A stretch of 35,943 bases of DNA from Gammaproteobacteria bacterium. Its GTDB lineage: Bacteria > Pseudomonadota > Gammaproteobacteria > Xanthomonadales > SZUA-36. Location of the stretch: NCBI GenBank assembly GCA_030431095.1, contig JAUIJU010000027.1:1-35943 (forward strand), in the 5' to 3' direction. The notes below the pieces were generated by a model that searched no databases, was not told the origin of the DNA, and saw only the letters and a list, made by a program, of their open reading frames with translations. Each line of letters begins with the position of its first letter. The first letter of the stretch is position 1. Shown in pieces: positions 1-7,576 of the stretch. The position numbers were made by a program, and so were the translations under genes.

Positions 1-1
1 G

Positions 2-451
2 CCCGGCAGCGAGGAAGCCCTGGCGGACTTCGAGTCGCGCTGGCGCCGCAATACGCTGGTCATGGACAAGTGGTTCGTCATGCAGGCGGTCAAGCCGGGT
101 CACGACACGGTGGAACGCGTGATCGAGCTGATGGACCACCCGCTGTTCAGCCTGCGCAATCCGAACAAGGTTCGCGCGCTGGTCGGCGCCTTCGCCATGC
201 TCAATCCCACCGGGTTCCATGCACCGGATGGACGCGGCTATCGCTTCCTGGCCGACCGTGTGATCAGTCTGAACGCCACCAACCCACAGATGGCGGCGCG
301 CATGGCTTCATCGTTCAACCGATGGCCACGTTACGACGAACGTCGCCGCGGCCTGATGCGCGCCGAACTGGAACGCATCGCGGCCGAGGACGACCTGAGC
401 ACGGACGTGTACGAAATCGTCAGCAACGCGCTGAAACTCAAGGCGGACTGA
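2..451 (+). CDS. pepN: Aminopeptidase N, C-terminal part (5' truncated)
   Basis: This is the last ~149 residues of the M1-family zinc aminopeptidase N, which removes N-terminal residues from peptides in the cytoplasm. The reading frame is open from base 2, so the gene starts upstream of the window and the internal ATG at 62 is not the start. The visible part is the all-helical C-terminal domain (DUF3458 C-terminal ARM-like region). It closely follows the E. coli PepN ending, with recognisable DKWF, HPLFSLRNPNKVRAL, GYRFLAD, LNATNPQ and LMRAELERI segments and a DVYEIV tail. The catalytic HEXXH domain lies outside the window. The next gene starts 20 nt after the stop and is probably co-transcribed. 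Identification is by recalled similarity and is firm. Confidence 0.95.
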   Translation, partial: PGSEEALADFESRWRRNTLVMDKWFVMQAVKPGHDTVERVIELMDHPLFSLRNPNKVRALVGAFAMLNPTGFHAPDGRGYRFLADRVISLNATNPQMAARMASSFNRWPRYDERRRGLMRAELERIAAEDDLSTDVYEIVSNALKLKAD

Positions 452-471
452 TACCGGCGGAGGCAACCACC

Positions 472-1311
472 GTGGAGTTGATCAACGCGCATTTCCTGGA
501 CCGATTCAGCCCGGGCGCGCTGTTTCTGCTGACGATCGGCCTGATGTGGGTGTTCATCGAGCTCGGCTTTCGCATTGGCGCCCGGCCGCAAGCCAGCCGG
601 GCCAAGGCACAGCATTCACAGGTGCGCGCCATCATGGGAGCGGCGCTCGGGCTGACCGCCTTCATGCTGGCCTTCACCTTCGCCACCGCCCAGACCCATT
701 ACGAGACCCGCGTCCAGGCCATGCTGGAGGAGACGCGCCTGGCCAATGACGCCTTTCTGCAGGCCGAATTTCTGCCCGAACCGCACCGGGGGGAGGCGCG
801 TGACCTGCTGCGACGCTACATGGGCGACCGCCTGCACCTGCACCAGCTTTCCAGCGAAGGCCAGGTACGCGAGGTGGCGCCCCTGCTGGAACGCGCCGAG
901 GCGCAGCAGCAGGCGCTGTGGCGACTGGCCACCGAGCAGGCCCGGTCCGAGTCGGACCCGGATGCCTCGTGGCGCCAGCGTGACCCGTTCACCGAATCGG
1001 TGATCGGACTCATGGACATGCACTCGGCACGCATGGAGGCGGCCCTGCTGAACCGGATTCCTTACGTGATCTGGGTCATTCTGTACCTGACCGGCGCGCT
1101 GTCCATGCTGATCATGGGCTACCAGGCCGGACTGGTGGGTCGGCGCAGCCCCGTGGCCACCGTGTCCCTTGCCGTTGCCTTTGCGGCCGTGCTGATGCTG
1201 ATCACCGACCTGGATCGGCCGGTCATGACGCTGTTCGACATCGACAACCGCGTGGTGGTCGAGACGGTGGCGCGCATGGACAGAATCCTGGCCGGCCAGG
1301 ACGCCGACTGA
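472..1311 (+). CDS. DUF4239-like (bestrophin-like) integral membrane protein
   Basis: A 279-residue membrane protein of the DUF4239/bestrophin-like type, function unknown. A hydrophobic segment lies at about residues 13-30 and a second at 58-75. A soluble, charged helical region follows (about 80-195), with the LPEPHRGEARDLLRRY stretch typical of the family. A C-terminal membrane pair lies at about 200-250. The reading frame extends upstream into pepN without a stop, but GTG at 472 is chosen because GGAGG (459-463) sits 8 nt before it and the upstream translation is out-of-frame pepN. The stop is 1 nt before the GTG of the next gene, which suggests translational coupling. Bestrophin-like folds suggest a channel, but nothing in this sequence proves ion transport. 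Confidence 0.75.
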   Translation: MELINAHFLDRFSPGALFLLTIGLMWVFIELGFRIGARPQASRAKAQHSQVRAIMGAALGLTAFMLAFTFATAQTHYETRVQAMLEETRLANDAFLQAEFLPEPHRGEARDLLRRYMGDRLHLHQLSSEGQVREVAPLLERAEAQQQALWRLATEQARSESDPDASWRQRDPFTESVIGLMDMHSARMEAALLNRIPYVIWVILYLTGALSMLIMGYQAGLVGRRSPVATVSLAVAFAAVLMLITDLDRPVMTLFDIDNRVVVETVARMDRILAGQDAD

Positions 1312-1312
1312 G

Positions 1313-1732
1313 GTGCGCCGGGCGATCGCCGCGGGGCTGGTCGCCGTGTTGCTGAGCGGCGTCCTGTCGGCCTGCGCGTCAGGTGGCGGGAAGTCGTCCT
1401 CCCGCCTGGTGCGTATCGACGGCCTGCGGTTTGAAAACCGTTCCCGAACCCCGGTCAGCGACATCCAACTGTTGTTGCCCGCCACGGGCGAGTTCGTGTC
1501 CTGCGGGCACATCGCGCCGGGTGCGACCTGCGCAAGCCGTTTTCCGGCCGTGGCCTACGACGGAAGCCCGCTGCAGATCACCTGGACACAGTCAGGCAGC
1601 GCATGGTCTACGGGGGAAGTCCGGCTGACGCCGGATGCCATCATCCGCGCGGCCGGCGTAGCCGAGGTGCGCGTCGTGGTGCTGGCGCCCGGTTCAGCCG
1701 GGGCGGTGCTGGTCAGCAGCGAGACACACTGA
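1313..1732 (+). CDS. Small putative lipoprotein
   Basis: A 139-residue protein beginning with a lipoprotein signal peptide. It has a basic MRRAIAAG start, a hydrophobic stretch to residue ~19, and the lipobox LSAC with the lipidated Cys at about position 21, followed by a Gly/Ser linker. The mature part looks like a small beta-sandwich: alternating hydrophobics, the pattern FENRS-TPVSDI, and two further cysteines about a dozen residues apart (SCGH, TCAS) that could form a disulfide in the periplasm. I do not recognise the family. It starts at a GTG 1 nt after the stop of the DUF4239-like gene, so translation is probably coupled. The start has no strong ribosome binding site of its own. Confidence 0.65.
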   Translation: MRRAIAAGLVAVLLSGVLSACASGGGKSSSRLVRIDGLRFENRSRTPVSDIQLLLPATGEFVSCGHIAPGATCASRFPAVAYDGSPLQITWTQSGSAWSTGEVRLTPDAIIRAAGVAEVRVVVLAPGSAGAVLVSSETH

Positions 1733-1763
1733 GTCACGATGACCGCCCACACGCCGCCCGGGC

Positions 1764-1821
1764 GTTCAGGCCCGGTTCAGGCGTGCGTGGTAGGGTATCT
1801 TCGACCCCAAGCGTTCAAGGC
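1764..1821 (+). repeat. GTTCAGGC direct repeats upstream of lipoprotein gene
   Basis: GTTCAGGC occurs at 1764-1771 and again at 1775-1782, one helical turn (11 bp) apart. A near copy, GTTCAAGGC, lies at 1813-1821. They sit between two genes, just before the probable GTG start at 1834. This spacing fits a regulator binding one face of the DNA, but no regulator is implied by the sequence itself. Confidence 0.35.
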
Positions 1822-1833
1822 CGATTCCGACAC

Positions 1834-2760
1834 GTGACCCGCCTGCTCCAATGGCTCCTGGTACCCACCCTGGCCCTGCTGCTGGGTGGTTGCGTGCAAT
1901 ATCGGTATCACTATCCTGAGCCGGATGTGCTGGTGGTGTCCGACCCTGCGCCGTACGCCCCGGTGCAGGTCAGGCTGCACGGCAGCCCCGGCTACAGCTA
2001 CTACCCCTGGTGGTCGATGGACTGGTTTTACCTGGGCTTCGGCTACCGTGACCCGTACGTGGCCTGGACATCGCACCGCGTATACCGCTATCCCTACCGC
2101 AGTCTGTACTACCCCTGGTACGGCTGGTCGCCGACCTACGCGTGGGGGCATCCCTGGTACCCTTCCTACAACTATGTCTGGTGTCCGCCCACCTGGCGCT
2201 ACCCCGACCTGTATGAGCGTCGCTATCCGCGCAGCAGCGACAACTTCACTTACACGCCGCGGGGTCCGGGTTCCAGTGGCGTGCTGCCACCGCCTGCGAC
2301 GCCTTCGGAAGCGTTCCAGCGGACGTTCGGCCAGCAACCGCCAAGGGATTTCGAAGAGCGCCGGTTTGACCGCGCGGCACAGGATCCCCGCCGCCGATAC
2401 CAACGCAGTGTGCTGACCCGGCCCTCCACGGGCGACAGCAACACGGGCCTGGTGGTGCGAAGTGGAGGCAATGAAAAACCCACCCGGTCGCGCACCCAGC
2501 CGGTCACGCGCATTACGACGCCGCAGCCGGTCACGCGCATCTCGCGCCCGGTTCCAGCCACCTCCACGCGCACACCCGTCATCCGCAAACCGGTGGCGCG
2601 CCCCACGCCCGGGACGTCTCGCATCCCGCGTACGGTCAGGCCTTCCACGCCGCGCACCAGGGCGCCGGCACGCAGCAAGCCGGTTTCGCGCCGGGCCTCG
2701 CCTGCCGCCAGCAAGCCGGCGGTCAAGCAGCCGGGCAGTTCACGCAACAGGGAGCACTGA
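1834..2760 (+). CDS. Tyr/Trp-rich lipoprotein with basic Pro/Thr/Arg tail
   Basis: A 308-residue predicted lipoprotein of unknown function. Starting at GTG 1834, the protein opens with a short basic and hydrophobic signal ending in the lipobox LLGGC (Cys at about 21). Residues ~25-130 are extraordinarily rich in Tyr, Trp and Pro (repeated YYPW-like units such as YSYYPWW, LYYPWYGW, GHPWYPSYNYVW). The C-terminal third (about 210-308) is a low-complexity basic tail of Thr, Pro, Arg and Ser with recurring PVTRI and RTP-type units, likely disordered. Such a tail could bind polyanions such as LPS, DNA or peptidoglycan; this is inference. The open frame continues upstream to 1603, but that part overlaps the previous lipoprotein and lacks a signal. 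Ribosome binding is weak. Confidence 0.7.
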   Translation: MTRLLQWLLVPTLALLLGGCVQYRYHYPEPDVLVVSDPAPYAPVQVRLHGSPGYSYYPWWSMDWFYLGFGYRDPYVAWTSHRVYRYPYRSLYYPWYGWSPTYAWGHPWYPSYNYVWCPPTWRYPDLYERRYPRSSDNFTYTPRGPGSSGVLPPPATPSEAFQRTFGQQPPRDFEERRFDRAAQDPRRRYQRSVLTRPSTGDSNTGLVVRSGGNEKPTRSRTQPVTRITTPQPVTRISRPVPATSTRTPVIRKPVARPTPGTSRIPRTVRPSTPRTRAPARSKPVSRRASPAASKPAVKQPGSSRNREH

Positions 2761-2814
2761 CGCCGGGCGCCGTCCGCGCCGCAACACCGGGATGGAGCAT
2801 CGCCACGCAGTGGC

Positions 2815-2829
2815 TATAATCCCTTCCTA
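2815..2829 (+). promoter_or_regulatory. Consensus -10 element; possible leaderless start
   Basis: A perfect TATAAT lies at 2815-2820, only 8 nt before the ATG of the TPR gene at 2829. Transcription normally starts about 7 nt after the -10 box, which places +1 at or next to the ATG. The bases between are pyrimidine-rich (CCCTTCCT) with no Shine-Dalgarno sequence. No good -35 is visible. The combination suggests a leaderless transcript. Confidence 0.5.
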
Positions 2830-5183
2830 TGGCCGATTTCATTTCCGAATTGCGGGAGCGCCGCGTGCTTCCCGCCGTGGGCGTCTACGTGGCGAGTTGC
2901 TGGGTGGTGGTGGAGATTCTCGACCGTCTGGTGGAACGCTACCTGCTCTCTCCCTACCTCACCGATCTCGTCTTCTGGGGTCTGTTCACATTGATTCCGG
3001 CGGTGTTGCTGCTTGCCTGGACCTACGGCCGTCCCGGCAAGGACAAGGCCACGCGGGGCCAGGTATTCGGCGTGATCCTGAACGTCCTGGCGACCACCGT
3101 GTTGCTGTTCACGCTGTTCGGCGGCAAGGACATGGGCGTCACTGCGCAGGTCGTGTCCGTGGCCAACGAGGAGGGGGAACAGGAAACCCACATCATTCCC
3201 AGCGAATCCTATCGCCGGCGCCTGGCCGTGTTCTTTTACGAGAACGAAAGCGACGATCCGGCGCTGGATTGGTTGCAGTACGCGGCGACCGAGCTGCTGA
3301 CGCAGGACCTGCAGCAGGATCCCTTTCTGCTGGCCAGTTCGCCTTACAACAGCTGGGGCGGCGGCTTCTATGGCCGGCTGAAAGCGGCCGGTTTCGATGA
3401 TGGTGTGGGCGCACCGGCTTCGCTGTTACGTGACATCGCCCAGGACGCCAACCGCCAAACCTTCATCGAGGGCAGCGTGACGCGGGAAGGCGAAGAACTG
3501 GTGCTGACCACCCGGGTCTGGGACGCCGGGGGCATGACGCAGATCGCGGAGATCAGCCAGCAGGGCTGGGACCTCTACGAGATGATGGACGAAACCTCGC
3601 GACAGATCCGCAAAGCGCTGGAGGTGCCCTCGGTGGGGGTCCAGGGTCACGAGGACCTGCCCCTGGCTGAAACCTACGGGGAGTCGCAGGATGCGCTGAA
3701 GGCCTACATCTCGGGCCTCAATGCGCGGCTGTTCGACAGTGATGTCGCCGGCGCCATCGGTGGCATGGACCAGGCGCTGGCCATCGACCCCAACTTTGTC
3801 CTTGCGCTGTTCATCAAGGGCGTCATGCTGGTTGAATCCGGCAACATGCCCGCGGCCGCCGAGGTCCTGGCGCAGGCCCAGAAGCTGGATTACCGCTTGC
3901 CGGCCAACGACCGCGCAACGCTCAAGGGCATGTACTACCGCACCACCGGCCAGTCACAGAAGCTGATGGATTTTCTGCGCCTGCAGGTGCGCCTGCGTGA
4001 CGACAGCCAGTCCCACACGCAGCTGGCCAACCTGCTGATGGTCAACGGTGAAATCGACGAGGCGGAGCGGCACTTCGAGCAGGCGCTGGCACGTGACTCA
4101 CTCAATACCGGTCTCTACCTGGTGCTGTCAGACATCTCCCGTTCCCGCGGCGACATGGAGGCGGCCATCGAGGACGCCCGGCGCTACCAGCAGGCGCGCC
4201 CCGGTGACATGGAGGCCAGCCTGAAACTCGGTGACCTGTTGCGTGACAGCGGCGCGCTCGATGAAGCGCAGACCCATTACGAGCAGGCCCAGCTGATCGA
4301 GGACGACACCGTGTCACCGCTGCTGCGGCTGCACATCATCGCCGCGCGCAAAGGGGACGACGCGCTTGCCCGCAGCCTGCTGGAGCAAGCGCTGGAAATT
4401 GCCGAGACCGCCAACCAGTTGTCGGCCGTCCACCTGGCGGCGCACTACTACGAGTCGCGCCTGGGTCGCATGGAGGCCGCCATCGGGCAGTTGCGCGCGG
4501 CCGAGCCCTACTTCGCCCAGTCACAGCCGCCCTTCGTGGTCGCCCTCTCGATTCACTCGACCATCATCACCCTGCACCTCAGGCAGGGAGACATCGCGTC
4601 CGCGAAGGCCGTGCTGGAAGAGGCCCGCGGCGTGGTCACGGAACCACCGCTGAACCAGTTCCTGGCGCCGATGGAGGTGGTCATTGCCGCCGCCGAGGAG
4701 GACTACGAAGCCGCCCAGGGCCACCTGGCCCGTTTCGAGGCCGTGCTGGAGCAGCTCAATTTCAAGGGTCTGGACTTCCAGGTGCCCATGGTGGCGGCGG
4801 AAATTACCGGTCACCAGGAACGGTATGGTGAAACGGCTGACCTGCTCGCCGAAGGCATCGAGAAAATCGATCGCTCCTTCATTGCCGGAGAACTCTATGC
4901 CTACGGCCTGGCCCTGATCCTGTCACAACAGGCTGAATCCGAAGTATTGGCGGGGCGCCTCGAAAGCGCCGAGGACACCCTGGCCCGGGGGTTCGCGCTG
5001 GACCCGACACTGCCCAATCTGTGGGTGGCGCAGGCGCGTCTGCAACACGCACGCGGAGAAGACGACCTGGCCAGTGCGTCCGTGGACCGGGCATTGTCCA
5101 GCTGGGCGCAGGCGGATGCGGCGTTCCTGGATCTGCAAAGGGCCCGTGAACTGGCCGACCAGGTCTCCGCCGGCGACGCCTGA
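2829..5183 (+). CDS. Membrane-anchored TPR protein with TolB/FlgO-like domain
   Basis: A 784-residue protein with three hydrophobic segments near the N-terminus (about 14-38, 45-67 and 78-97). Next is a region at about 125-260 resembling the TolB/FlgO-like nucleotide-free fold often found in this family (RRLAVFFYENES, LTQDLQQDPF, FIEGSVTREGEELVLTTRVWDA). From about 285 to the end there is a long array of tetratricopeptide repeats. TPR units show the usual A-x-x-x-F/Y-x-x-A-L spacing, for example AERHFEQALARD and AQTHYEQAQLIED. In related proteins the N-terminus can instead carry an adenylate cyclase or DNA-binding domain; neither is present here. The likely role is a scaffold for a periplasmic or inner-membrane complex, partner unknown. 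The ATG follows a TATAAT box by 8 nt and lacks a ribosome binding site. Confidence 0.8.
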   Translation: MADFISELRERRVLPAVGVYVASCWVVVEILDRLVERYLLSPYLTDLVFWGLFTLIPAVLLLAWTYGRPGKDKATRGQVFGVILNVLATTVLLFTLFGGKDMGVTAQVVSVANEEGEQETHIIPSESYRRRLAVFFYENESDDPALDWLQYAATELLTQDLQQDPFLLASSPYNSWGGGFYGRLKAAGFDDGVGAPASLLRDIAQDANRQTFIEGSVTREGEELVLTTRVWDAGGMTQIAEISQQGWDLYEMMDETSRQIRKALEVPSVGVQGHEDLPLAETYGESQDALKAYISGLNARLFDSDVAGAIGGMDQALAIDPNFVLALFIKGVMLVESGNMPAAAEVLAQAQKLDYRLPANDRATLKGMYYRTTGQSQKLMDFLRLQVRLRDDSQSHTQLANLLMVNGEIDEAERHFEQALARDSLNTGLYLVLSDISRSRGDMEAAIEDARRYQQARPGDMEASLKLGDLLRDSGALDEAQTHYEQAQLIEDDTVSPLLRLHIIAARKGDDALARSLLEQALEIAETANQLSAVHLAAHYYESRLGRMEAAIGQLRAAEPYFAQSQPPFVVALSIHSTIITLHLRQGDIASAKAVLEEARGVVTEPPLNQFLAPMEVVIAAAEEDYEAAQGHLARFEAVLEQLNFKGLDFQVPMVAAEITGHQERYGETADLLAEGIEKIDRSFIAGELYAYGLALILSQQAESEVLAGRLESAEDTLARGFALDPTLPNLWVAQARLQHARGEDDLASASVDRALSSWAQADAAFLDLQRARELADQVSAGDA

Positions 5184-5209
5184 TTTAACGGCCTATTCGC
5201 TGTATTTCC

Positions 5210-5239
5210 TTGATTTTTGGGCCACTTTGGCCGGATAAT
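5210..5239 (+). promoter_or_regulatory. Sigma-70-type promoter of mnmG
   Basis: TTGATT at 5210-5215 and GATAAT at 5234-5239 are separated by 18 bp, just after the TPR gene stop at 5183. The expected transcript begins near 5246, giving a leader of about 20 nt before ATG 5265. Confidence 0.55.
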
Positions 5240-5264
5240 ACGCGCCCGTTTTCACCTGTGCGCG

Positions 5265-7160
5265 ATGGTCATGAACCGCTGTGAACACCAACAGGTCATC
5301 GTCATCGGCGGTGGCCATGCCGGTACCGAGGCTGCCCTGGCCGCGGCGCGTTCCGGCGCCCGCACCCTGCTGCTCACGCACAACATCGAGACCATCGGCC
5401 AGATGAGCTGCAATCCGGCCATCGGCGGCATCGGCAAGGGCCACCTGGTGCGCGAGATCGACGCCCTGGGCGGCGTGATGGGGCAGGCGGCGGACGCCGC
5501 GGGCATCCAGTTGCGCACCCTGAACGCCCGCAAGGGTCCCGCCGTGCGCGCCACCCGCGCCCAGTGTGACCGCAACCTGTACCGAGCCTTCGTCCGCCGC
5601 GCGGTGGAGCAGCAGGACAATTTGCGGGTCTTCCAGGCCGCGGTGGATGACCTGATGCTGGATCATGACCGGGTGATCGGAGTGCGCACCTCACAGGGTC
5701 TGGTGTTCCACGCCGACACGGTGGTGCTGACCACCGGCACCTTCCTGGGCGGCAAAATCCATGTCGGCGAGGTGCAACAGGCCGGTGGGCGTGCCGGCGA
5801 CCCGCCATCGGTGACGCTGGCGGCCCGCCTGCGCGAACTGCCGTTGGAGGTGGGCCGCCTGAAAACCGGCACGCCGCCGCGTATCGACGGTAAAAGCGTG
5901 GACTTCAGCGGCCTGCAGGAACAGCCTGGTGACGTACCGTTGCCGGTGTTTTCCTACCTGGGTCAGGTGGACGATCACCCGCAACAGGTCAGTTGCTGGA
6001 TCACGCACACCAATGAGCGGACCCACGAGATCATTCGCGGGGCGCTGCACCGCTCACCCATGTACGCCGGCGCCATCGAGGGCAGCGGTCCGCGTTATTG
6101 TCCTTCCATCGAGGACAAGGTGGTGCGCTTTGCCGATCGCGACGCCCACCAGGTGTTCATCGAGCCGGAAGGCCTGCATACCCGCGAGCTTTATCCCAAC
6201 GGTATTTCCACCAGCCTGCCCTTCGAGGTTCAGCAGGCGTTCGTGCGGTCCATCGCGGGATTCGAGAATGCCCACATCACGCGTCCCGGCTATGCCATCG
6301 AGTACGATTTCTTCGACCCGCGGGGCTTGCATGCCAGCCTGGAAACCAGGCCCCTGGCCAACCTTTACTTCGCCGGCCAGATCAATGGCACGACGGGTTA
6401 CGAGGAGGCTGCGGCCCAGGGCCTGTTGGCCGGGCTGAACGCCGCGCGCCGCGCCCGGGGCGAGGCACCCTGGACCCCGCGCCGCGACCAGGCGTACCTG
6501 GGTGTGCTGGTGGATGACCTGGTCACCCAGGGCACCCGGGAGCCTTACCGCATGTTCACCAGTCGGGCCGAGTACCGCCTGCAATTGCGTGAGGACAACG
6601 CGGATCTGCGTCTCACGGAGCCCGGGCGTGAACTGGGCCTGGTGAACGACCGGCGCTGGGCGGCGTTTTCCGCCAAGCGCGAAGCCATCACGCGCGAATC
6701 CCAGCGCCTGGCCGCGCTCTGGGTGACCAGGGACAATGCACTCGGTCAGGCCCTGCAGGGACAACTGGGGGTTGGAATCAGCAAGGAAGTGCCGGCGCTG
6801 GACCTGCTCAAGCGACCGGAGATGGACTATGCCACCCTGACCGGTGTCGCCGGCATCGGTCCCGGCGTCGGTGACGAGCGCGTCGCCGAACAGGTGGAGA
6901 TCCAGGTTCGTTACGCTGGCTACCTGCAGCGGCAGGCCGACGAGATCGAACGCAACCGGAGCCAGGAACATCGCATCATTCCGGACGATTTCGATTACTG
7001 CGGGGTGCGTGGTTTGTCCGCTGAAGCGGTCGAAAAGCTCCTGCAGGCACGCCCCGACACCATCGGGCAGGCCTCGCGTGTGCCCGGGGTCACACCGGCC
7101 GCCATCTCCCTGTTGCTGGTGCACCTGAAGAAGGCTGGGGATCACCGCAAGATCGCCTGA
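5265..7160 (+). CDS. mnmG: tRNA uridine 5-carboxymethylaminomethyl modification enzyme MnmG (GidA)
   Basis: A 631-residue FAD protein that, with the GTPase MnmE, installs the cmnm5 group on the wobble uridine (U34) of certain tRNAs in the cytoplasm. The dinucleotide-binding motif [12 protein letters not shown] lies near residues 13-24. It is followed by [39 protein letters not shown], the family cysteine motif [12 protein letters not shown] and [15 protein letters not shown]. The C-terminal helical domain has the [12 protein letters not shown] signature. The length matches the E. coli enzyme (629). The frame opens at a TTG at 5217, but ATG 5265 (or ATG 5271) fits the family N-terminus and the promoter. 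No clear Shine-Dalgarno is visible. rsmG, which often follows mnmG, is absent. Confidence 0.97.
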   Translation: MVMNRCEHQQVIVIGGGHAGTEAALAAARSGARTLLLTHNIETIGQMSCNPAIGGIGKGHLVREIDALGGVMGQAADAAGIQLRTLNARKGPAVRATRAQCDRNLYRAFVRRAVEQQDNLRVFQAAVDDLMLDHDRVIGVRTSQGLVFHADTVVLTTGTFLGGKIHVGEVQQAGGRAGDPPSVTLAARLRELPLEVGRLKTGTPPRIDGKSVDFSGLQEQPGDVPLPVFSYLGQVDDHPQQVSCWITHTNERTHEIIRGALHRSPMYAGAIEGSGPRYCPSIEDKVVRFADRDAHQVFIEPEGLHTRELYPNGISTSLPFEVQQAFVRSIAGFENAHITRPGYAIEYDFFDPRGLHASLETRPLANLYFAGQINGTTGYEEAAAQGLLAGLNAARRARGEAPWTPRRDQAYLGVLVDDLVTQGTREPYRMFTSRAEYRLQLREDNADLRLTEPGRELGLVNDRRWAAFSAKREAITRESQRLAALWVTRDNALGQALQGQLGVGISKEVPALDLLKRPEMDYATLTGVAGIGPGVGDERVAEQVEIQVRYAGYLQRQADEIERNRSQEHRIIPDDFDYCGVRGLSAEAVEKLLQARPDTIGQASRVPGVTPAAISLLLVHLKKAGDHRKIA

Positions 7161-7239
7161 AAGGCTTTGCTGGCGCCCTCACGAAACAGCAACGAGCCAT
7201 TTACGGGATTTTTACGGGGGGTGGAGTATCTTAGATTCT

Positions 7240-7347
7240 GCAAGTTGACTGTGCCTGGTGTATCGCACCCCTTACAGGCAGTCCCCACACTTCTATTGCC
7301 TTTCGCGATACACCTTTCAAAACCCCGGTCTGACCGGGGTTTTTTTT
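7240..7347 (+). ncRNA. Candidate structured small RNA or 3' UTR element
   Basis: The 415-base gap between mnmG and the next gene contains a compact structured segment. GGTGTATCGC (7257-7266) is the perfect reverse complement of GCGATACACC (7305-7314). TGCCTG (7252-7257) is complementary to CAGGCA (7275-7280) inside that loop, so the two stems could form a pseudoknot. A strong intrinsic terminator follows at once. I do not recognise 6S, tmRNA, RNase P, SRP RNA or any tRNA in it. It could be an independent sRNA, an mnmG 3' UTR-derived RNA, or only an elaborate terminator. No convincing promoter is visible, although TTGACT at 7245-7250 and TTAGAT at 7231-7236 occur there. The rest of the gap (7350-7549) is C/A-rich with no gene that I can support. 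Confidence 0.4.
7321..7347 (+). terminator. Intrinsic terminator after mnmG / candidate sRNA
   Basis: AACCCCGGTC (7321-7330) pairs perfectly with GACCGGGGTT (7332-7341) around a single central base. In practice this is a GC-rich stem with a small loop, followed by an uninterrupted T tract to 7347. It is a textbook rho-independent terminator reading on the plus strand. Confidence 0.9.
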
Positions 7348-7576
7348 GGACATCTTCTGGGGCGCCCGGTCTTGGCCAGCACCCGCTTGCACGAAACCGG
7401 GTTCCGGGACGCAAGGAAAAGAGGTCGTCCAGCCGACCCCGTCCAGCATTCCCGCCCTCACCAGACGACCAACATTCCAATCCTCCATTCCCCTTCAGAA
7501 CAACAATCACCGATTCCCGGCACACCCGACACCCAGAAACTAGACTGAAATGACAGACGGCCCCGGAGGACAACAC

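Noticed and set aside
1603..1833. Longer start for the Tyr/Trp-rich lipoprotein
   Set aside because: It overlaps the preceding lipoprotein gene in another frame and would bury the signal peptide.
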